A stretch of DNA of 64,000 bases from Brachypterus glaber (GCA_958510825.1 OY294046.1:2046001-2110000); one strand, 5' to 3'; positions 31,724 through 44,060 are shown, counted from the stretch's first letter. Translations and numbers: made by a program. The notes: generated from the sequence alone by a model not told the origin.

Positions 31724-32783
31724 TATGTGTCAATCATTTACATTTTAAATTTTTTTTGTAAGGGAATATTTGGATATTTTGACCATTAATGTCTGAATGT
31801 GTGAATTTACGATTATTTCTAATTTTATGTTGACAAATTCAGCATAAAAAATTTATAAGAAATTACTAAATTAAAAGCCACGCGTCCACGTGTCACGCCA
31901 CGTGACATATCATTCACACACGTGATATCGTAGCAAAACAGAAATTTCCACCCTCGCTCAATTTTATTTGTTTCCAACCCTATTTAAGAAGTATTTATTA
32001 TGAGTTTTAATTATTATCTTTTTATCAAATTGAGACCACCGTGCTAAAAGATGTTTAAATTTTCCAAAGTTTTCTACTGTGATTTTTTTTGGTAAAAATT
32101 GGGATGTAGCAAAAAGGTCAAAGCCTTTGATTCAGATGTGCAAAAACTAGTTTACTTTTTACAAAGTTCTGAGACACATTATATACATTATTTCAAAAAC
32201 TAAGATAAAAAGTCATATAAACATAGGGCGGCCAATCGATCCTAATGGAGTTACTGCCCATTGAATGTAGGGACCCTAAATAGGACCCAAAAAAAACACT
32301 AATAGAATAATTTGACACTGCGGAGTAATTCCAGATTAAAAACTAAGAAAAAAAAGGTTGTTAGACCCTGGTCCAAAAATTAATATTAAGTGAGTTATGG
32401 ACTCTTCAAATAGTAACACTTTTAAGGGGTCCTGCAATTTTTTTTTAATGGATTTTGCTCAAAAACAGTTGCTTTTACGGTATTACTAGTATCTTTTTGT
32501 GTATTTTTACTTGAAGAATTTATAATTTGTAAAAAGTATGCAAAAAATTTACACTGAAAAAGTTTGGGCAAAAATGTGCTAAGACGCAGCCATTTCGCAC
32601 GCCTAGGCGCGCTTTCTGTAAAATTTACAAACTAAAATAACTTAAAATTATTGACCGTAATATAATTCTAAACCACGTACAAAACCTTGTCCCTCTAGCT
32701 CAAACGGCTCCAAATATATTAAATAAAATACCCTTTAATAGGCCATTTTTTGCTTTTGTTTGTAAAAATTGTTTTTTTTTCAG
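31724..32783. other. Upstream intron sequence of Pax2/5/8
   Basis: AT-rich, ending in a strong polypyrimidine tract and acceptor (T-run then CAG, 32771-32783). No preceding paired-domain exon is visible. 31870-31930 holds a few CACGTG motifs (CACGCGTCCACGTGTCACGC) that could bind bHLH factors; this is only a motif match. Confidence 0.45.
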
Positions 32784-33004
32784 AATTGTAAGGAATAAAG
32801 CCGCCGAAAAGGCGAAACACGCCCACCAAGTGGCCACCAGTGGAGCAAACGCCCCTGGAGGCGGCCCTGTATCTGTGATCACCCATGCCCCCGCTACACA
32901 ATTATCTGAACCCAGATCGGGGGCCTATAGTATAAATGGTATCCTTGGTATCCATCAAGATCCCAATGGTAACAGTATTAAGAGAAAAAGGATAGACGAC
33001 CACG
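32784..33004 (+). CDS. sv: Pax2/5/8 exon: end of paired domain and octapeptide
   Basis: The acceptor is CAG at 32781-32783 and the donor is GTAAGT at 33005. The first base completes a codon split with the previous exon. The reading begins IVRNKAAEKAKH, the end of the paired domain (SINRIVRNKA-type in Pax2/5/8). A Gly/Pro/Ala linker follows (GGGPVSVITHAP), then the octapeptide YSINGILGI at about residues 50-58, which binds Groucho/TLE corepressors. A basic segment KRKRIDDH follows, a likely nuclear localisation signal. The octapeptide wording is specific to Pax2/5/8 and makes the gene assignment secure. Translation continues in frame past 33004 to 33159, but the consensus donor shows the exon ends earlier. 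Confidence 0.93.
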
Positions 33005-33518
33005 GTAAGTTTTTTTTCGCACCTGTACATTTTACTTTCGAAAATCTTATTTCCACATTTGTAGGAAAAGTAGTGTATACTACTCGAAAGAAAATATTTC
33101 TTGTTTTTCTACTCTCTAGTTATTTTAACTTAATAATGTCCTGTACCTTATTTTTGTAGGAAAAATATTGTACAATAATCGAGAGGAACGTGAGAATATT
33201 TTGAGGATTCTTTTGATTTCTATAAACCTATATCTAAAATGGTTCTTAAGGAAGTTACGCCTTTTCAAAAGGATCTAAAATATTCTTTTATTAACTCAGG
33301 GACCCTTTGGGCTATAGCAACGAGGTTTTGCAATTGAGCTAATCCTACTAAGTAATATTTTGATGTACATATTTTAAGCAGGGGCTGCAAACTTTTTTCT
33401 GCGTATCTTTTTTGTAGTTTTATTATTAGAATATACGATTCTTTAAAAATACATATTAAACAAAATTGAAAGTGCAAGGCACCTTTGAAAATTTCGTATT
33501 TTAAAAGTTCCCTGAAAA
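33005..33518. other. Start of the 18.9-kb Pax2/5/8 intron
   Basis: AT-rich, with a 102-codon minus-strand frame (33265-33573) that has no family resemblance. No exon. Confidence 0.4.
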
Positions 33519-34234
33519 TATATTTTTCTACGACTGCTTTAGAATAAATAAAATACACACACTTTTCAAACACAGAATGAATCCATTCTAGCTCTAGATA
33601 GGGTATGAATATTCCGTATCAAGGGTTAGAATGAGCACATGTAGTGCCATCTCTTGTTTATAAAAGTAAAGAAAACTGTAGCAAAATTAGCAAAAATATG
33701 TATATTTTACCATGAAATATTGAATAATTTAATGCAATTTAAAGTTTTGAGCTAAAATTAATAAAGTTTATTAGCTTTTCTTAATATTTTACCAGTTTAT
33801 TATCAATTTAGTTCAAAAAATTAAAACTGCTCCATCTATTGTTAAATATTTAAACCTGATATATGTCACAACAATCTGACATAACCTTAAATTTTTGCAT
33901 TATAAGTTGTAAATATGTGCTAAAATTAAATAAAAATCTTTTTTAAGTACTGATTTGATAAAATTATTAAATAACATTAATTGCTTTATTTAAAAATATG
34001 TGTTTTGTTGCATTTACAATGTCGAGTCACAAAAAACATTGTTTTTAATCTTGTCCGCAGTTTAAAGCCATACAGTGTATCATATTTGCAGTCGAAGAAA
34101 AAGTATAGTCTACAACACGTATGGAATAGTCATTCCGTGTTCGCGGGACTTTGCCGGCTCGTATTACAAACTTTTCGCTCGCGCAAAATATCGTCTATTC
34201 CATACTAGTTATAGAATATACCATTCTGTTCTTA
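33519..34234 (+). repeat. Dispersed repeat family M, copy 1
   Basis: Matches 54397-55046 in inverted orientation over about 650 bp. The ends are imperfect inverses: CAGAATGAATCCATTCTAGC and the inverse of CTAGTTATAGAATATACCATTCTG. This copy has about 50 extra GC-richer bases near 34140-34190 (GCGGGACTTTGCCGGCTCG). Frames over it (75 and 62 codons) are partly shared between the copies because the DNA is, not because they are genes. Confidence 0.7.
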
Positions 34235-35795
34235 AGCTATTTGTGATATTTCAAGACTTTTAAACTAATTCTACTGCACAACAGTCTTATAAAAAAGTAA
34301 ATGATTAATCAGTGGTTTTGATGTTAATCTCGAGAAAAAAAAACCGGCGGGATCTATTTTACGCGGTTCCGCCATGCAAAAAGACAGAGGCGCTTTGTAC
34401 GCGAATTGCTCGTTCACACTGCCAAATTAACATGAGGCGCCTACATATCGTTTCATTAGTTACAGAGCTGCAAATTGCCTAATATTAGTTACACTAATTG
34501 CCTCTTACCTGATGTATACGTGTATATTAACTGTGTACCAGATGCTTCAATAACAAAGGCCTGCAATACGACTTTCTTCTAAGTATATTACATAACTAGT
34601 GTGGAAAGTGACAAAATACACTTTCCAACAATCCTGAAAAAATATAAAGTTTCTTAATTTAATATTTCCTCATTTTTATTACTTATTCAAAGAATTTTTG
34701 AGAAAAGCTAAGCATACAAAGCAAAAAATACCATACAAATTTATGTATGTTAAACAGGAAATATGATTTTCTTTTACTTTTAGTTTTCTTGGTTTTTAAA
34801 TTTAATACAATATTATACAATACAATACCTAGCTGTTTAATGGGTTGCCTATAACGCAAGCCTCTTGTGTAAATCTAGGCAAGACAGTTTGCTAATTTAA
34901 TTAGATTTTTTTAGATATGTTTCCATATAAAACAGTAAAATTGTACTGTTTTACGATTTCATAAGAAAAAGACCGTTATTTTGATGTTTTTTTTTATAAA
35001 ATGTAAGGTAACTAAATTAAAAATTATATAATTTTTATAGAATCTAGACATAAATAAAACAGGCCAAGTTATATCTTAGTCAGTCTAGTAAGGTTATAGC
35101 TATAGTTTCTATTTTTGACATGAAAAACAGAAATATTTGGATTGAAAAACATAAAAAATATCATAAAATTCTGTGATGAAAGGAAAAAGAGTTCGTAGAA
35201 TCTACCACGTAAATTTAGGCAAACCTACGTACGTGAAATTAGGCAAACCTACAAATATAAATATCAAACTAGGCTGATATAAAAATATCAAACTAGTGTG
35301 ATATAAGGTGTTTTCTGAAGAACAAAAGAGTGTGCTAAATGCCATTTTCATAGGGGATCGTAGATATTATTGTGGGGCTGTTTAACAATTCAAGCAAAAG
35401 TAAAAAAGAGAGACCCCTCCCTGTGCCACTCTTTGTCACCCCAAAATATTTAAAAAGTGACTTCACTAATACCTACATCAACAATGTCTTTATAAAGCGT
35501 GAATTTAATTTTTTTTAGTCGTAAAGTGAATTCGGATAGGTTACGGTAAAATACAAATATTTAAATATGAGTAGGCGTAAATTTAAATTTCTTTTTATTG
35601 ATTTTCGGAAATAGTATTTTCTTCACGAATTGAGTAATAAAGGATATCCTTTTAATTTTAATTACAAGCTTAAGCTAATGATTAATTAAAATAAATGACC
35701 AAAATGCAATATCCTGTTTATCAAAAAAAAAATACTGCTGCCAACTTAAGAATTAAAAAAATTGTTTTTTTTTTCGAAAAACGAAAAACGAAAAA
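34235..35795. other. Intron DNA
   Basis: No gene seen. 34320-34440 is a small balanced patch. 35210-35310 has short direct repeats (AAATTAGGCAAACCTACNNA, and ATATCAAACTAG three times). Confidence 0.4.
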
Positions 35796-36405
35796 TTAAC
35801 GGTAGTCTTATAAGTATAGTTTCGCAATTCAAATACTTAGGGCATATTCTAAACTGTGATCTCTCCGATAATCTCGACATTCGGAGACAGTACAAAGCCC
35901 TCTGCGTCCGTGCTAATATGTTAACCCGTCGTTTCTCCAAGTGTAACTCTGACATTAAGAAACTGTTATTTCAAACATATTGCACAGGGATCTACATGTC
36001 CGAACTTTGGTGTAATTATACACTGGGATGGTGGGATAAGGTGCGCGTGTGCTATAATAATGCGTTTAGACTCTTAAATAACATTCCGAGATTTTCTAGT
36101 GCTAGTGAAATGTTTGCTACGGCTCGTGTTAATGACTTCCTAGCTATTCTTAGATTTCGGGCTTTTGGGTTCCGCGATCGGCTGTATAAATCTTCCAACC
36201 TCTTTATTGTGGCTCTGCTGAGGAGTGACATTCTATGGCGTTCCAATCTGTGGCAAACCTGGAGTAGAGTTTTAATGGGGGGACGGTAGCTCTTTTGAAC
36301 TTTTGTATATTGGCTAATTATTAATTTTCTTGTAGATATTTTGTATGTTTTGTATTTTTTGTATATGGCACTCTGGGCTGGAATAAAGGATTATTATTAT
36401 TATTA
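35796..36405 (+). pseudogene. 3' end of a non-LTR retrotransposon ORF2 (reverse transcriptase C-terminus)
   Basis: The frame 35762-36289 becomes meaningful from about 35796. FKYLGHILNCDLSDN is the conserved YLG motif after the RT fingers/palm. NMLTRRFSKCN, LLFQTYCTGIYMSELW and the last FRLLNNIPRFSSASEMF are typical of the RT thumb and C-terminal region of CR1/Jockey-group non-LTR elements. The ORF ends MGGR-stop at 36289. A short 3'UTR with TGGAATAAAGGA and a (TTA)n tail at about 36390-36405 follows. Everything before the palm end is missing, so the copy is 5'-truncated. A second, shorter copy is at 27547-27884. There is no host function. Confidence 0.8.
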
Positions 36406-36699
36406 ATAAAAAAATAATAGTTTTTGCTCCCTTGGCCCCACATCCTTTTTTACAAAAAATATCCAACCGGGAACTTTGTATAATAACCCTGTGTTTCAAA
36501 TTTAAAGTTTAGCTCAAAACATTCTCGAGTAATCAATTTTCCCATTCCGACATACAGACAGACCGACAGACAGAAATTTCCGACAGATATCTTTTTTGTA
36601 TATAAAACGAAAAAAAAAACAATAATAATGTTTTACTAACGAAAGGCTTTTCATGTGAAAAGTAAAAATTATTGTTATATACAGATAACCTATTAATTT
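36406..36699 (-). repeat. CTGTC-type dispersed repeat, minus-strand copy
   Basis: AACATTCTCGAGTAATCA, followed by CAGACAGACCGACAGACAG (36550-36570), is the inverse of the CTGTC-type signature. The flanks are poly-A. Confidence 0.5.
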
Positions 36700-36834
36700 A
36701 GTATACACTTAAAAGTATAATTCGTATCTCTTGCAATTGACGTCCTAAACGTAGAACAATTGATCCCGAGTTTATCCGAGAGTAGGGAGCATGGCCCTAA
36801 TTGGATACAAATTCTACTTTGAAGTGTATACTAA
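36700..36834. mobile_element. Small MITE with TTTAGTATACACTT ends
   Basis: TTTAGTATACACTTAAAAGT and the inverse of ACTTTGAAGTGTATACTAAA bound 135 bp, with about 33 bp of imperfect pairing. A third half-site, TAGTATACACTTTT, lies at 36857. No coding capacity. Confidence 0.55.
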
Positions 36835-37643
36835 ACGGATGAATAATCTGTATCTAGTATACACTTTTTACAAGAAGTAGTTGCGGCCATGGCGCATACA
36901 ATATTTTTTAGACAGCCACGATAAAAATAACGCATTAAAATTGAGAATAATAGTATATTGTTTTACCAAGAGGAAAAGTAAAGTTTTTTTTTACTAGTCT
37001 GTAGAATTTACGGACGACGCGAAGCAGAGTCCGGAAACTACAGACGAGTAAAAAAAGCACTTTTCCTCTGAGTGAAACATACTATTTTTTCTTCAAGGAT
37101 CCTATATATTTTTTTTAAATATAAATTTTTGAATTTAATTTATTCAGTAATAAAGTATGTTTTTTTTATTAAAATAGGCCAATAAAACCCTTTCGAAATA
37201 AACTTAAACCTTCCTTAGCTCATTTTAATTTTTTTTCGTAGGCTAAATCGTACACTTTTCGCGATTTCGATGGTAACTTGTCTAATGTAGCATTTGCAAT
37301 TTCGGAGAGATTTGTAGGTGTATAAACCATATATTCTTCTTCAATCATTTTTAATCAATTTCACACAGGGTTTTTGCACAGAATCTCTAGTCAACCACCT
37401 GTTTACATAATAAACAAACAAGTTTGAAGTATGGCATCAAAGTCAAAGAGTGTTGCCGCCAGTGGTGGTTTTGCTAACTAACTTTCTTTTACGACGTACA
37501 ACAATGAACTTATTTTTTTACTGTAAAAATAGGTCACTTCTAACTAGTGTGTTCAGTTATAAAATATGAACATTTTAGTACGCTTGAAGAAAAAATATAT
37601 TGTTACCCTTATGCTTTTAAGTACACATTTTATGAACTTCCTT
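36835..37643. other. Intron DNA with a 100-bp hairpin
   Basis: Positions 36970-37075 form a hairpin: GAAAAGTAAAG, ACTAGTCTGTAG and TTACGGAC mirror GTCCGGAA, CTACAGACGAGT and GCACTTTTC. No copies were noted. Otherwise AT-rich, without genes. Confidence 0.45.
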
Positions 37644-37694
37644 ATACATACATACATACATACATACATACATACATACATACATACATACATA
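37644..37694. repeat. (CATA)n microsatellite
   Basis: About 12.5 uninterrupted tetranucleotide units. Confidence 0.95.
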
Positions 37695-38344
37695 AAAAAC
37701 ACGCAATTTTTCTACCTTCCTAGATACGGGGATATTTGATCTATGAGTACCTTCCAACTAAATTTAAGTTGTTTGTTATTTTAAGTAGGGTATTTTTCAC
37801 TTCAACCTATTATGCATATATTACTAAACACGAAAATAAATGAATAGACTTATAAGTGATTTTACCATGCCACCTATTGTTATCGGATGACATTTAAATG
37901 TTGCTCTTTTTGCCTCCCTGTATATAATTTTCACCCCTAATGCTTGTTATTCAAATACAAAAGCCAAACCAACCAGTCAAATAATGACTATGTAAAGAAG
38001 AAACATTTTGGACTTATTTATATAGTTTAATTTCAGTCAGGCAAAGAGCAAGTTAGATTAAGAAACTTTTTTACGGGTGGTACACACGGACTAAGGATTA
38101 CTTAAAACAAGTACGTATTATTCAGATCAATTGACTCAAAAGTCTGTACTTCCGCAATTATGTTAAGTACCTAAATCGAATGTTTTTCTTGATTGAAGTT
38201 TAATAGGTATGTTACTTAGACCGAGAAAATAAAATTTAAATCAATTAAAAGTTCTTGGTTTGAATAATAAAATCTCTTGTATTAAGTACTTGCCATATTT
38301 CATTTAAATTTCTTTAAAATTCAAAACAATATTTCGGTATCGGG
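37695..38344. other. Intron DNA
   Basis: No feature that I can support. Confidence 0.35.
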
Positions 38345-38935
38345 TATCGGGTCTGTGTGTCGTCAGTCTGTCCGGAAAAAATTGTGACAAGGATAACTCG
38401 AGAACGCTTTGACCTAAAGACTTCAAATTTGGAACATAGGTTATTTATACAAAGTTCTAGGGTGTGATTGTTTTTGGTAAAAATTGGAGTGGAGCAAGGG
38501 GTTAAAGGGGGATAATATCAGATCATGAGACAACTAGCCCCAAACCAAATGCGACAACTAGTGGTCATTTTAACGTTATGTATCAATTACTTTCTAATTA
38601 ACGAATAAACACTCCTAAATGACAATATCAACAAATAATATACACCTTAAACTGTTAATATACATATAATTTTCTTATCTTAATATTTTAAATAGCTCAC
38701 AATAAGAAAAAATAATTACCACAAAAAAATTATTGGACGCTTTAATTTTGACATTTTTTTGATTATCTTGCTGCTCTTTTAACTTATTACCTTTAAGTTT
38801 ACAAATGATAAATTTCACTTTTGTAACGCAGAGGTTAATCTCGGTTTGTTGCAGAAAACTATTTTACTCTTTGAGATACAAGCACTTCGACAACTTACCC
38901 CCTGCGACAACTAGCCCCGGTCACCCCTATTCTTT
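38345..38935 (+). repeat. CTGTC-type repeat carrying an insertion
   Basis: GTCTGTCCGG, ATAACTCGAGAACGCTTTGA and GATTGTTTTTGGTAAAAATT are the best preserved version of this family in the window. At about 38512 it is interrupted by a segment bounded by GACAACTAGCCCCAAACC and GCGACAACTAGCCCCGGTCA (about 38535-38915). The family resumes afterwards at CTATTCTTTTGTTAGCAGCA. Confidence 0.5.
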
Positions 38936-39908
38936 TGTTAGCAGCATTATTTTTCTAGGTCGAATATTTGTCTGACTGGTTGCATAACAGGATGATGTTA
39001 TTGCGAATGTATTGACTGGTCCATGGGGAAAGTCAAAGGGAAATAAATCGACTAGCGGAGTCGAGTATTGTTATTCCGGGGATGACCATTTTCTGAGGGT
39101 CCCTGACATTACCAAATTCAATTCCATTTAACGTTTATTTCGAACTGCCGATTTTAAATGGTTATTTTTTACCCAAATACATTTATAAACAGGCTGCAGA
39201 CCAAATGGTAGCAATGACGTTATTTCCAGAGTTGTACTTAGGTTTTATTTGGAATGACAGTAGGTTGCTAAACTATTTACTTAATATCTTTTAAACTAAG
39301 TGAATTCCTTTTTATTATTACCATGTATATCTAGATTTACTTTTTAGGTATTTTATAAATAATATATAAAAAGTCCAAATTACTTAACAGAAATAATTTA
39401 GAATATTCTAGAAAATAAAAACAATATAAAAACAAATACAGCTCGAGATGTGCTAAAAAATATATGTCAGAATGCAGAGCTTTTACTTTTCTTTAGCTAT
39501 TTGCAGATAACTGAAATCTTTGTTTTTCCTTTAGTAATTAACATAATTTACCGTCGACATTTCTGTATTATCTTCTCAAGAGAATATTTATACTGAAATG
39601 TTCTATTTAATAACAAATTCCAAAGGTTTCCCTTTTACTATTTAAAATTTTCTTTTAAGTTAAATTAAATTTTTGAAAAATATAAAAAAAAAACATTTAA
39701 AATTTATAATATCACAAAATGAAATACGTGAAATTTTACAATAATAAGGTCTTTTTCAAATATATTAGGATCACTTATAAAAATAGTCCCTTAATCAAAA
39801 AGTTTTTTTTAATACTTATGGTGTTTTTTTTTGTGTTAAAGCCGAATAAGAGATGTTTCATAGTTAAATAAGACAAAATTTTCTATTGTTTTCCTAGAGT
39901 TCAATTCC
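38936..39908. other. Intron DNA
   Basis: Mostly AT-rich. 38990-39080 is slightly GC-richer. No exon or repeat that I can support. Confidence 0.35.
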
Positions 39909-40064
39909 TTTTCGAACGTTACGTAATGCAAATTTGGATCATTTTGAACCCCACCCCCCCCCCCACCTCCTGTAACGCTATTTTCCTATACCATTAACAT
40001 GGGCGTAACACTCCAAAATGAACCCTCCCCCCTAGAAGCGTTACGTAATACTTGAAAGTTCCCT
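39909..40064. mobile_element. Family E element, 156-bp copy
   Basis: GAACGTTACGTAATGCAAAT at the left and AAGCGTTACGTAATACTTGA at the right are inverse ends. The interior has a C-run (about 39952-39966) mirrored loosely by CCCTCCCCCC. It is related to 9078-9314. Confidence 0.6.
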
Positions 40065-40713
40065 TTATTGCTGACGCGTTTTGGTCGTTTTATTTTATAA
40101 TAACTAAACTATTAGGCTAACAATCATATTCGGAGCCTACAAGAATCCACAGTTAAAATTGTTTAAATAAAATAAAAATTAATTATATTACTTGCTCCTT
40201 TACTTTGTAGTACCACTTTCTAGTACTAGCTTGAACCACTCCAGAGGGAGCGTCACAGATAGGTTCGTTTTAGTTAAAAATAAAAATATTCTATAAATTT
40301 TTAGCTAGATTTTTAGAAAAAAAGAACTTGATTAAATTATAATTTTTACTAAATCTATTCCACCCTGTATAAGGTAATTACAATAATAAAAGCCTAATCA
40401 AATGTAATACGATCACTTCTGGTACATAAAGGACTCCCTTGGTTTTTTTTTAATATGGTATAGATCACTGTGTTGACCATAAATAACTCCCCTAAATTAA
40501 AGTATGAAATTGTCAAAATATAAATTTATAAATCTCACGGTCCACGATTCAGGGCCCACTCAGGACTTGCTCACCAGCCGTGAAGTTTTATAATAGTGTG
40601 TGTTCGCGAGTTGTATATACTATCAAAACAAGCTGTGAAGATATGCAGTGCTTTGTGATACATTGTATACTCTTCTAATATTTAGTTTTAAATTAAAACA
40701 AAAAAAAAAGATT
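40065..40713. other. Intron DNA
   Basis: AAAACAAGCTGTGAAGATATG at about 40625 is another family F flank piece. No gene. Confidence 0.35.
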
Positions 40714-41227
40714 TTTATCCAACACCTTCACTGAAACACTTGTTTTGAGCACTATTTTAAATTTCAAAAGTGAGTTTTTTCCACTAGTGACTAAAAAATT
40801 TTTCACCCACTCTTTTACGTACAGCTTTTGATCTCACCCAAAATTAGTTACATACCTTATTCTATTCTATAACTATTCTATAAATAGAAGCACGTTAACT
40901 AAACCATAAAAATTAAAGAAAACCCCAAATTATTCTTTAGTTTTTGAATAAAATACTGTTTTTATTAAAAATTCTGTCATCACCGCGTCCATTTTGACGT
41001 TTGTAAGAAATGTAAAAATATCAATTGTTTATTTTTAATAAGCATACTTAGGCCATGGCTACCTATTATTTTAGTATTAAGAAAACTTAATCTTAATATT
41101 CTTGACATAGTTTTTCTCAAAATTATAGATTTTTATTTAAAAATAAAAGGTGCTGGATAAAATTAAATTCTCAACTCGTGTATTAAGTGATTTTATCCAC
41201 TTAATACACTAGTTAAGAAAATAACTA
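40714..41227 (-). mobile_element. MITE family A, copy 3
   Basis: Inverted relative to the copies at 1594 and 10689, with the same hairpin and TTATCCAACACCTT ends. It has one small duplication (TATTCTATTCTATAAC near 40858). Confidence 0.75.
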
Positions 41228-41275
41228 TTTTTATCCGCTTGTTGCTCCTTATAATCCTCTTTATAAACTTTTCAT

Positions 41276-41735
41276 ATTAGTTATTTATAATAAAAAGGCG
41301 AAAAGTTAAATTTTTCGATTGAGTAGCTTTTAAAGGCCGAGGGCCTTCGGCCCGAGTGTAATAAACATACAAAATCAAAATTGTTACTAATTATAATAAG
41401 TAATTCTAAATTGCAAACAATATTTCCTTTTATTGTCTAGTTATCTAGTTTTCTATGAAAAAACAAGAAGAAGAACTGGATAATTTTATTCAAAAAGTGT
41501 TTTTAAACTAATATCAATCTCAATGATAACAATGCATTAAAAGTGAGTGTCCTACACGAGGCGTAGTAAAGGCAAAGTATCTTATTTAAAAAAACGCTTA
41601 CAAGCAACAAGTTTTAGTTAGCAGGCCAAAAAAATTTCTTGGCCCTAGGGCCACAGTGTCTAACTTTTCGCCCGGAAAACATGAACAAAAAGTGACGCTT
41701 TCAGAATCAATAGAATAAAAAATACGCTTTTCTCT
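41276..41735 (+). repeat. Dispersed repeat family K, copy 2
   Basis: Left block GGCGAAAAGTTAAATTTTTC, GAGGGCCTTCGGCCCGAG; right block GGCCCTAGGGCCACAGTG and CGCCCGGAAAACATGAAC. As at 20428-21105, but the interior differs and is shorter. Confidence 0.6.
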
Positions 41736-42125
41736 AGTTTTCTACAATATGCCTCAGTTGTAACTCTATATGACTATTATATCTTTAATATTCTCCTATA
41801 ACATTCCAATCTGTCTATAAAAAATATACTACATCTAATTATTATTCATACAGCCCTCCCTATATTAAAAAAAAATAGGGATGAGATTTATTGGTTGACA
41901 TATTTTTTTCTCTTGTATTTAATCGACCAGGCTGGTCAATAGACTTTATACTTTGGTTCATTTCATATGTAATCATTCATAATAATTTGATCCAACATTT
42001 TATTGATATGGGAACGTTCAAGTATTATGTAACGCAACATTTGGCCATTTTTGACCCCCACCCTCCCATGTAACGCGGCGTAACATTTTTTTTGTAGTAT
42101 TCTAGTATTTTTTGGGCATTAAGTT
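41736..42125. other. Intron DNA with a family E half
   Basis: GGGAACGTTCAAGTATTATG at 42009 and GTAACGCGGCGTAACATTTT at about 42071 are family E pieces. No gene. Confidence 0.4.
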
Positions 42126-42405
42126 TTAGTTAAAAACAGACCACCGACTTTTTTTTACTTTATTTTCTACGTTTCTTTTATCGTCATCCAAAAGTAAGCA
42201 ATTGTATACAGAAATCAGTTTAACGATAAAGTTGATATCTGTAATTTTATGATGGTTTCGCGAATCTGGCGCCCGAGTAGCTCTTTTGTCGGAAAAGTAT
42301 TGTAGTATTGTGGTTTTTTTTTTAATCAAATTTTAGTTAAAAACAGACCATTTTTTTGCTTTATACTCTATGCTTCTCGTATCATCGTCCAAAAGTAAGC
42401 ATATG
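42126..42405. repeat. Imperfect direct duplication, about 202-bp period
   Basis: TTTTAGTTAAAAACAGACCA, followed by TCATCCAAAAGTAAGCA (42125-42200), is repeated at 42330-42403 with diverged middles. The second copy leads straight into a GC-rich block. Confidence 0.6.
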
Positions 42406-42620
42406 CAAACGCAGTGTTGAGGGAGATACGAGTCGACGGAGTAAAGTTGGCGGTTCATCAGGGGTGGCATTGGGGGTTTCGCGGTCGCATAGCAACGCGT
42501 GTGATGTCTTCATAATATGCCACCGGCGCGTCGCGACGCTGATTGGACGGGTGGGCGGCGGAAGGCCGCACTCGCTTGTTTCACGCTGATAGGATTTACG
42601 CTAAACGCTATCGGGTAACT
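42406..42620. promoter_or_regulatory. GC-rich, CpG-dense block inside the long Pax2/5/8 intron
   Basis: About 200 bp with many CpGs (GGCGCGTCGCGACGCTGATT, GGGTGGGCGGCGGAAGGCCG) in a strongly AT-rich intron. ATTGG (an inverted CCAAT) lies a few bases before GGGCGG (a GC-box type motif), and CATATGCAAACG (an octamer-like ATGCAAA) is at about 42400. A 77-codon frame crosses it without resemblance to any family. This could be an enhancer or an internal promoter, or foreign DNA. Regulatory function is inferred from composition only. Confidence 0.35.
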
Positions 42621-43559
42621 TCAACTTGTAGATTCTATTATTAAACCGAAAGAAATATTCCCTTAGACTGTCTCTTGAAAGGGGTTTTTAAGTTTTTAAG
42701 ATTTTTTTCATAATTTCAGTGTATAATTATTTTAATCAGAAAGAGGACGAGCCTGAAGTTGTGCCTAGTTACAAAAATTATTTTTTAATTTTTTTTCCTT
42801 ACTCTAAATTTTTTAAAATAAACATTATGCCGCTTTTTTAGTAACTTTAATTTTGATATATCTTGCCAATTTAAATTTTAAAAACAAAACCGCAGCGAGT
42901 TTTATCAGACTTTAAACGGAATGCGATCAAACTGAGCTAAAACATTAACTATATGATATAGTCTATATCAATCGGCAAAGAACTACCAAAAACCTTTGAC
43001 ATAAGACCCTATTCTATCATTGTTGTTGAGCGTTTTCAAGCTCATTAAACTAAAAATCTGTTCAGGCCTAGTGTGAGAAGACTTATCAGAGAAAGATTTT
43101 TTTAAATTTTGACAAGACCTTAATTGTTTTGATAAATCTACTTCTTAGCTAATAAATTAGATCCCCGGATAATATATTGTTTCTGGAAACGATATTATTC
43201 TAACCTATAAATCTTGGTTTAAGAAATGTCAGAACATTAATGACTATGGTAATCGTCTCATTGCAAAGACGGTAGTTTCTCAACTTAAGGGTCTGCAGAC
43301 AAGTCAGACCAAGAACACGAAATAAAGGGTAAGTCCACCGTGAAATCCGGTTAAACTTTCCGGTCAACGTTTAAAGGACTTTCTTAGCCACATCCTTGAT
43401 ATTTGGAAGTAGTTTAGGAAGGACTGCTTCCGAAGGAGTAAGGAGATATTAATCATAACACAATAAGGACCTTAATACATCATGCGGAAAAAAAATAATT
43501 GTACTCAAGGCTATCTCAAATTGAAAAATTTTCGGTTAGCATGGCTTGCATGCAGATTG
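42621..43559. other. Intron DNA
   Basis: No exon, RNA or repeat that I can support. Composition is less AT-extreme around 43200-43460. Confidence 0.35.
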
Positions 43560-43845
43560 TTTGTAAGTCACATTTTGTGCCACCGAAAATGTTACTTTTT
43601 CAGAGGCTATTACTCCTTTAATATTAAATTAAGGTGTTTCGGTGAAGAATACTTTTTTGCTTAGTTTTAAATGAATAATCGCCCTGCAGCATTAAAATTT
43701 TATTGGTGCTTTTTTGTTCCCCATTCGATATGTCTATCTCTAAGGGCTTATGTTCCTTTGTTGGTTTTTCATGTTTTGTGATGAAGAATCTTCCCCTTTA
43801 TTTTCCGCCAGAAGACTACAAACAGCGTGTATAAGTACGTAGGTT
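43560..43845 (-). repeat. Dispersed repeat family H, copy 2
   Basis: Inverse of 14746-15045. See that entry for the shared blocks. Confidence 0.6.
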
Positions 43846-44060
43846 GCACGTGACATAGCAATGGGTAAAATCACTTGTTTTTTTAATTTGCACCGTACTA
43901 CTTATCTACAAAAAGTTGACCAATTTTCTGCTCTTAGGAGCTTTAATAATTATCTCTATAACGAATCTGCTTGTCAAGCTTACCTAAAAATGTTGGTTTT
44001 GATATAGTCTTGTGTAAAATAAATTGCCCTATGACATAATATTCAAAAATATGAACCTGA

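Noticed and set aside
35316..35340. CTGAAGA on the plus strand as a possible further hammerhead
   Set aside because: No GAAA at a suitable distance and no helix II or helix I partner.
42445..42475. CTGATGA on the minus strand as a possible hammerhead core
   Set aside because: The following sequence has no helix II followed by GAAA.
42356..42589. A 77-codon ORF over the GC-rich block
   Set aside because: It starts in the duplicated AT-rich segment, resembles no family and has no splice context. The block is kept as a composition anomaly only.
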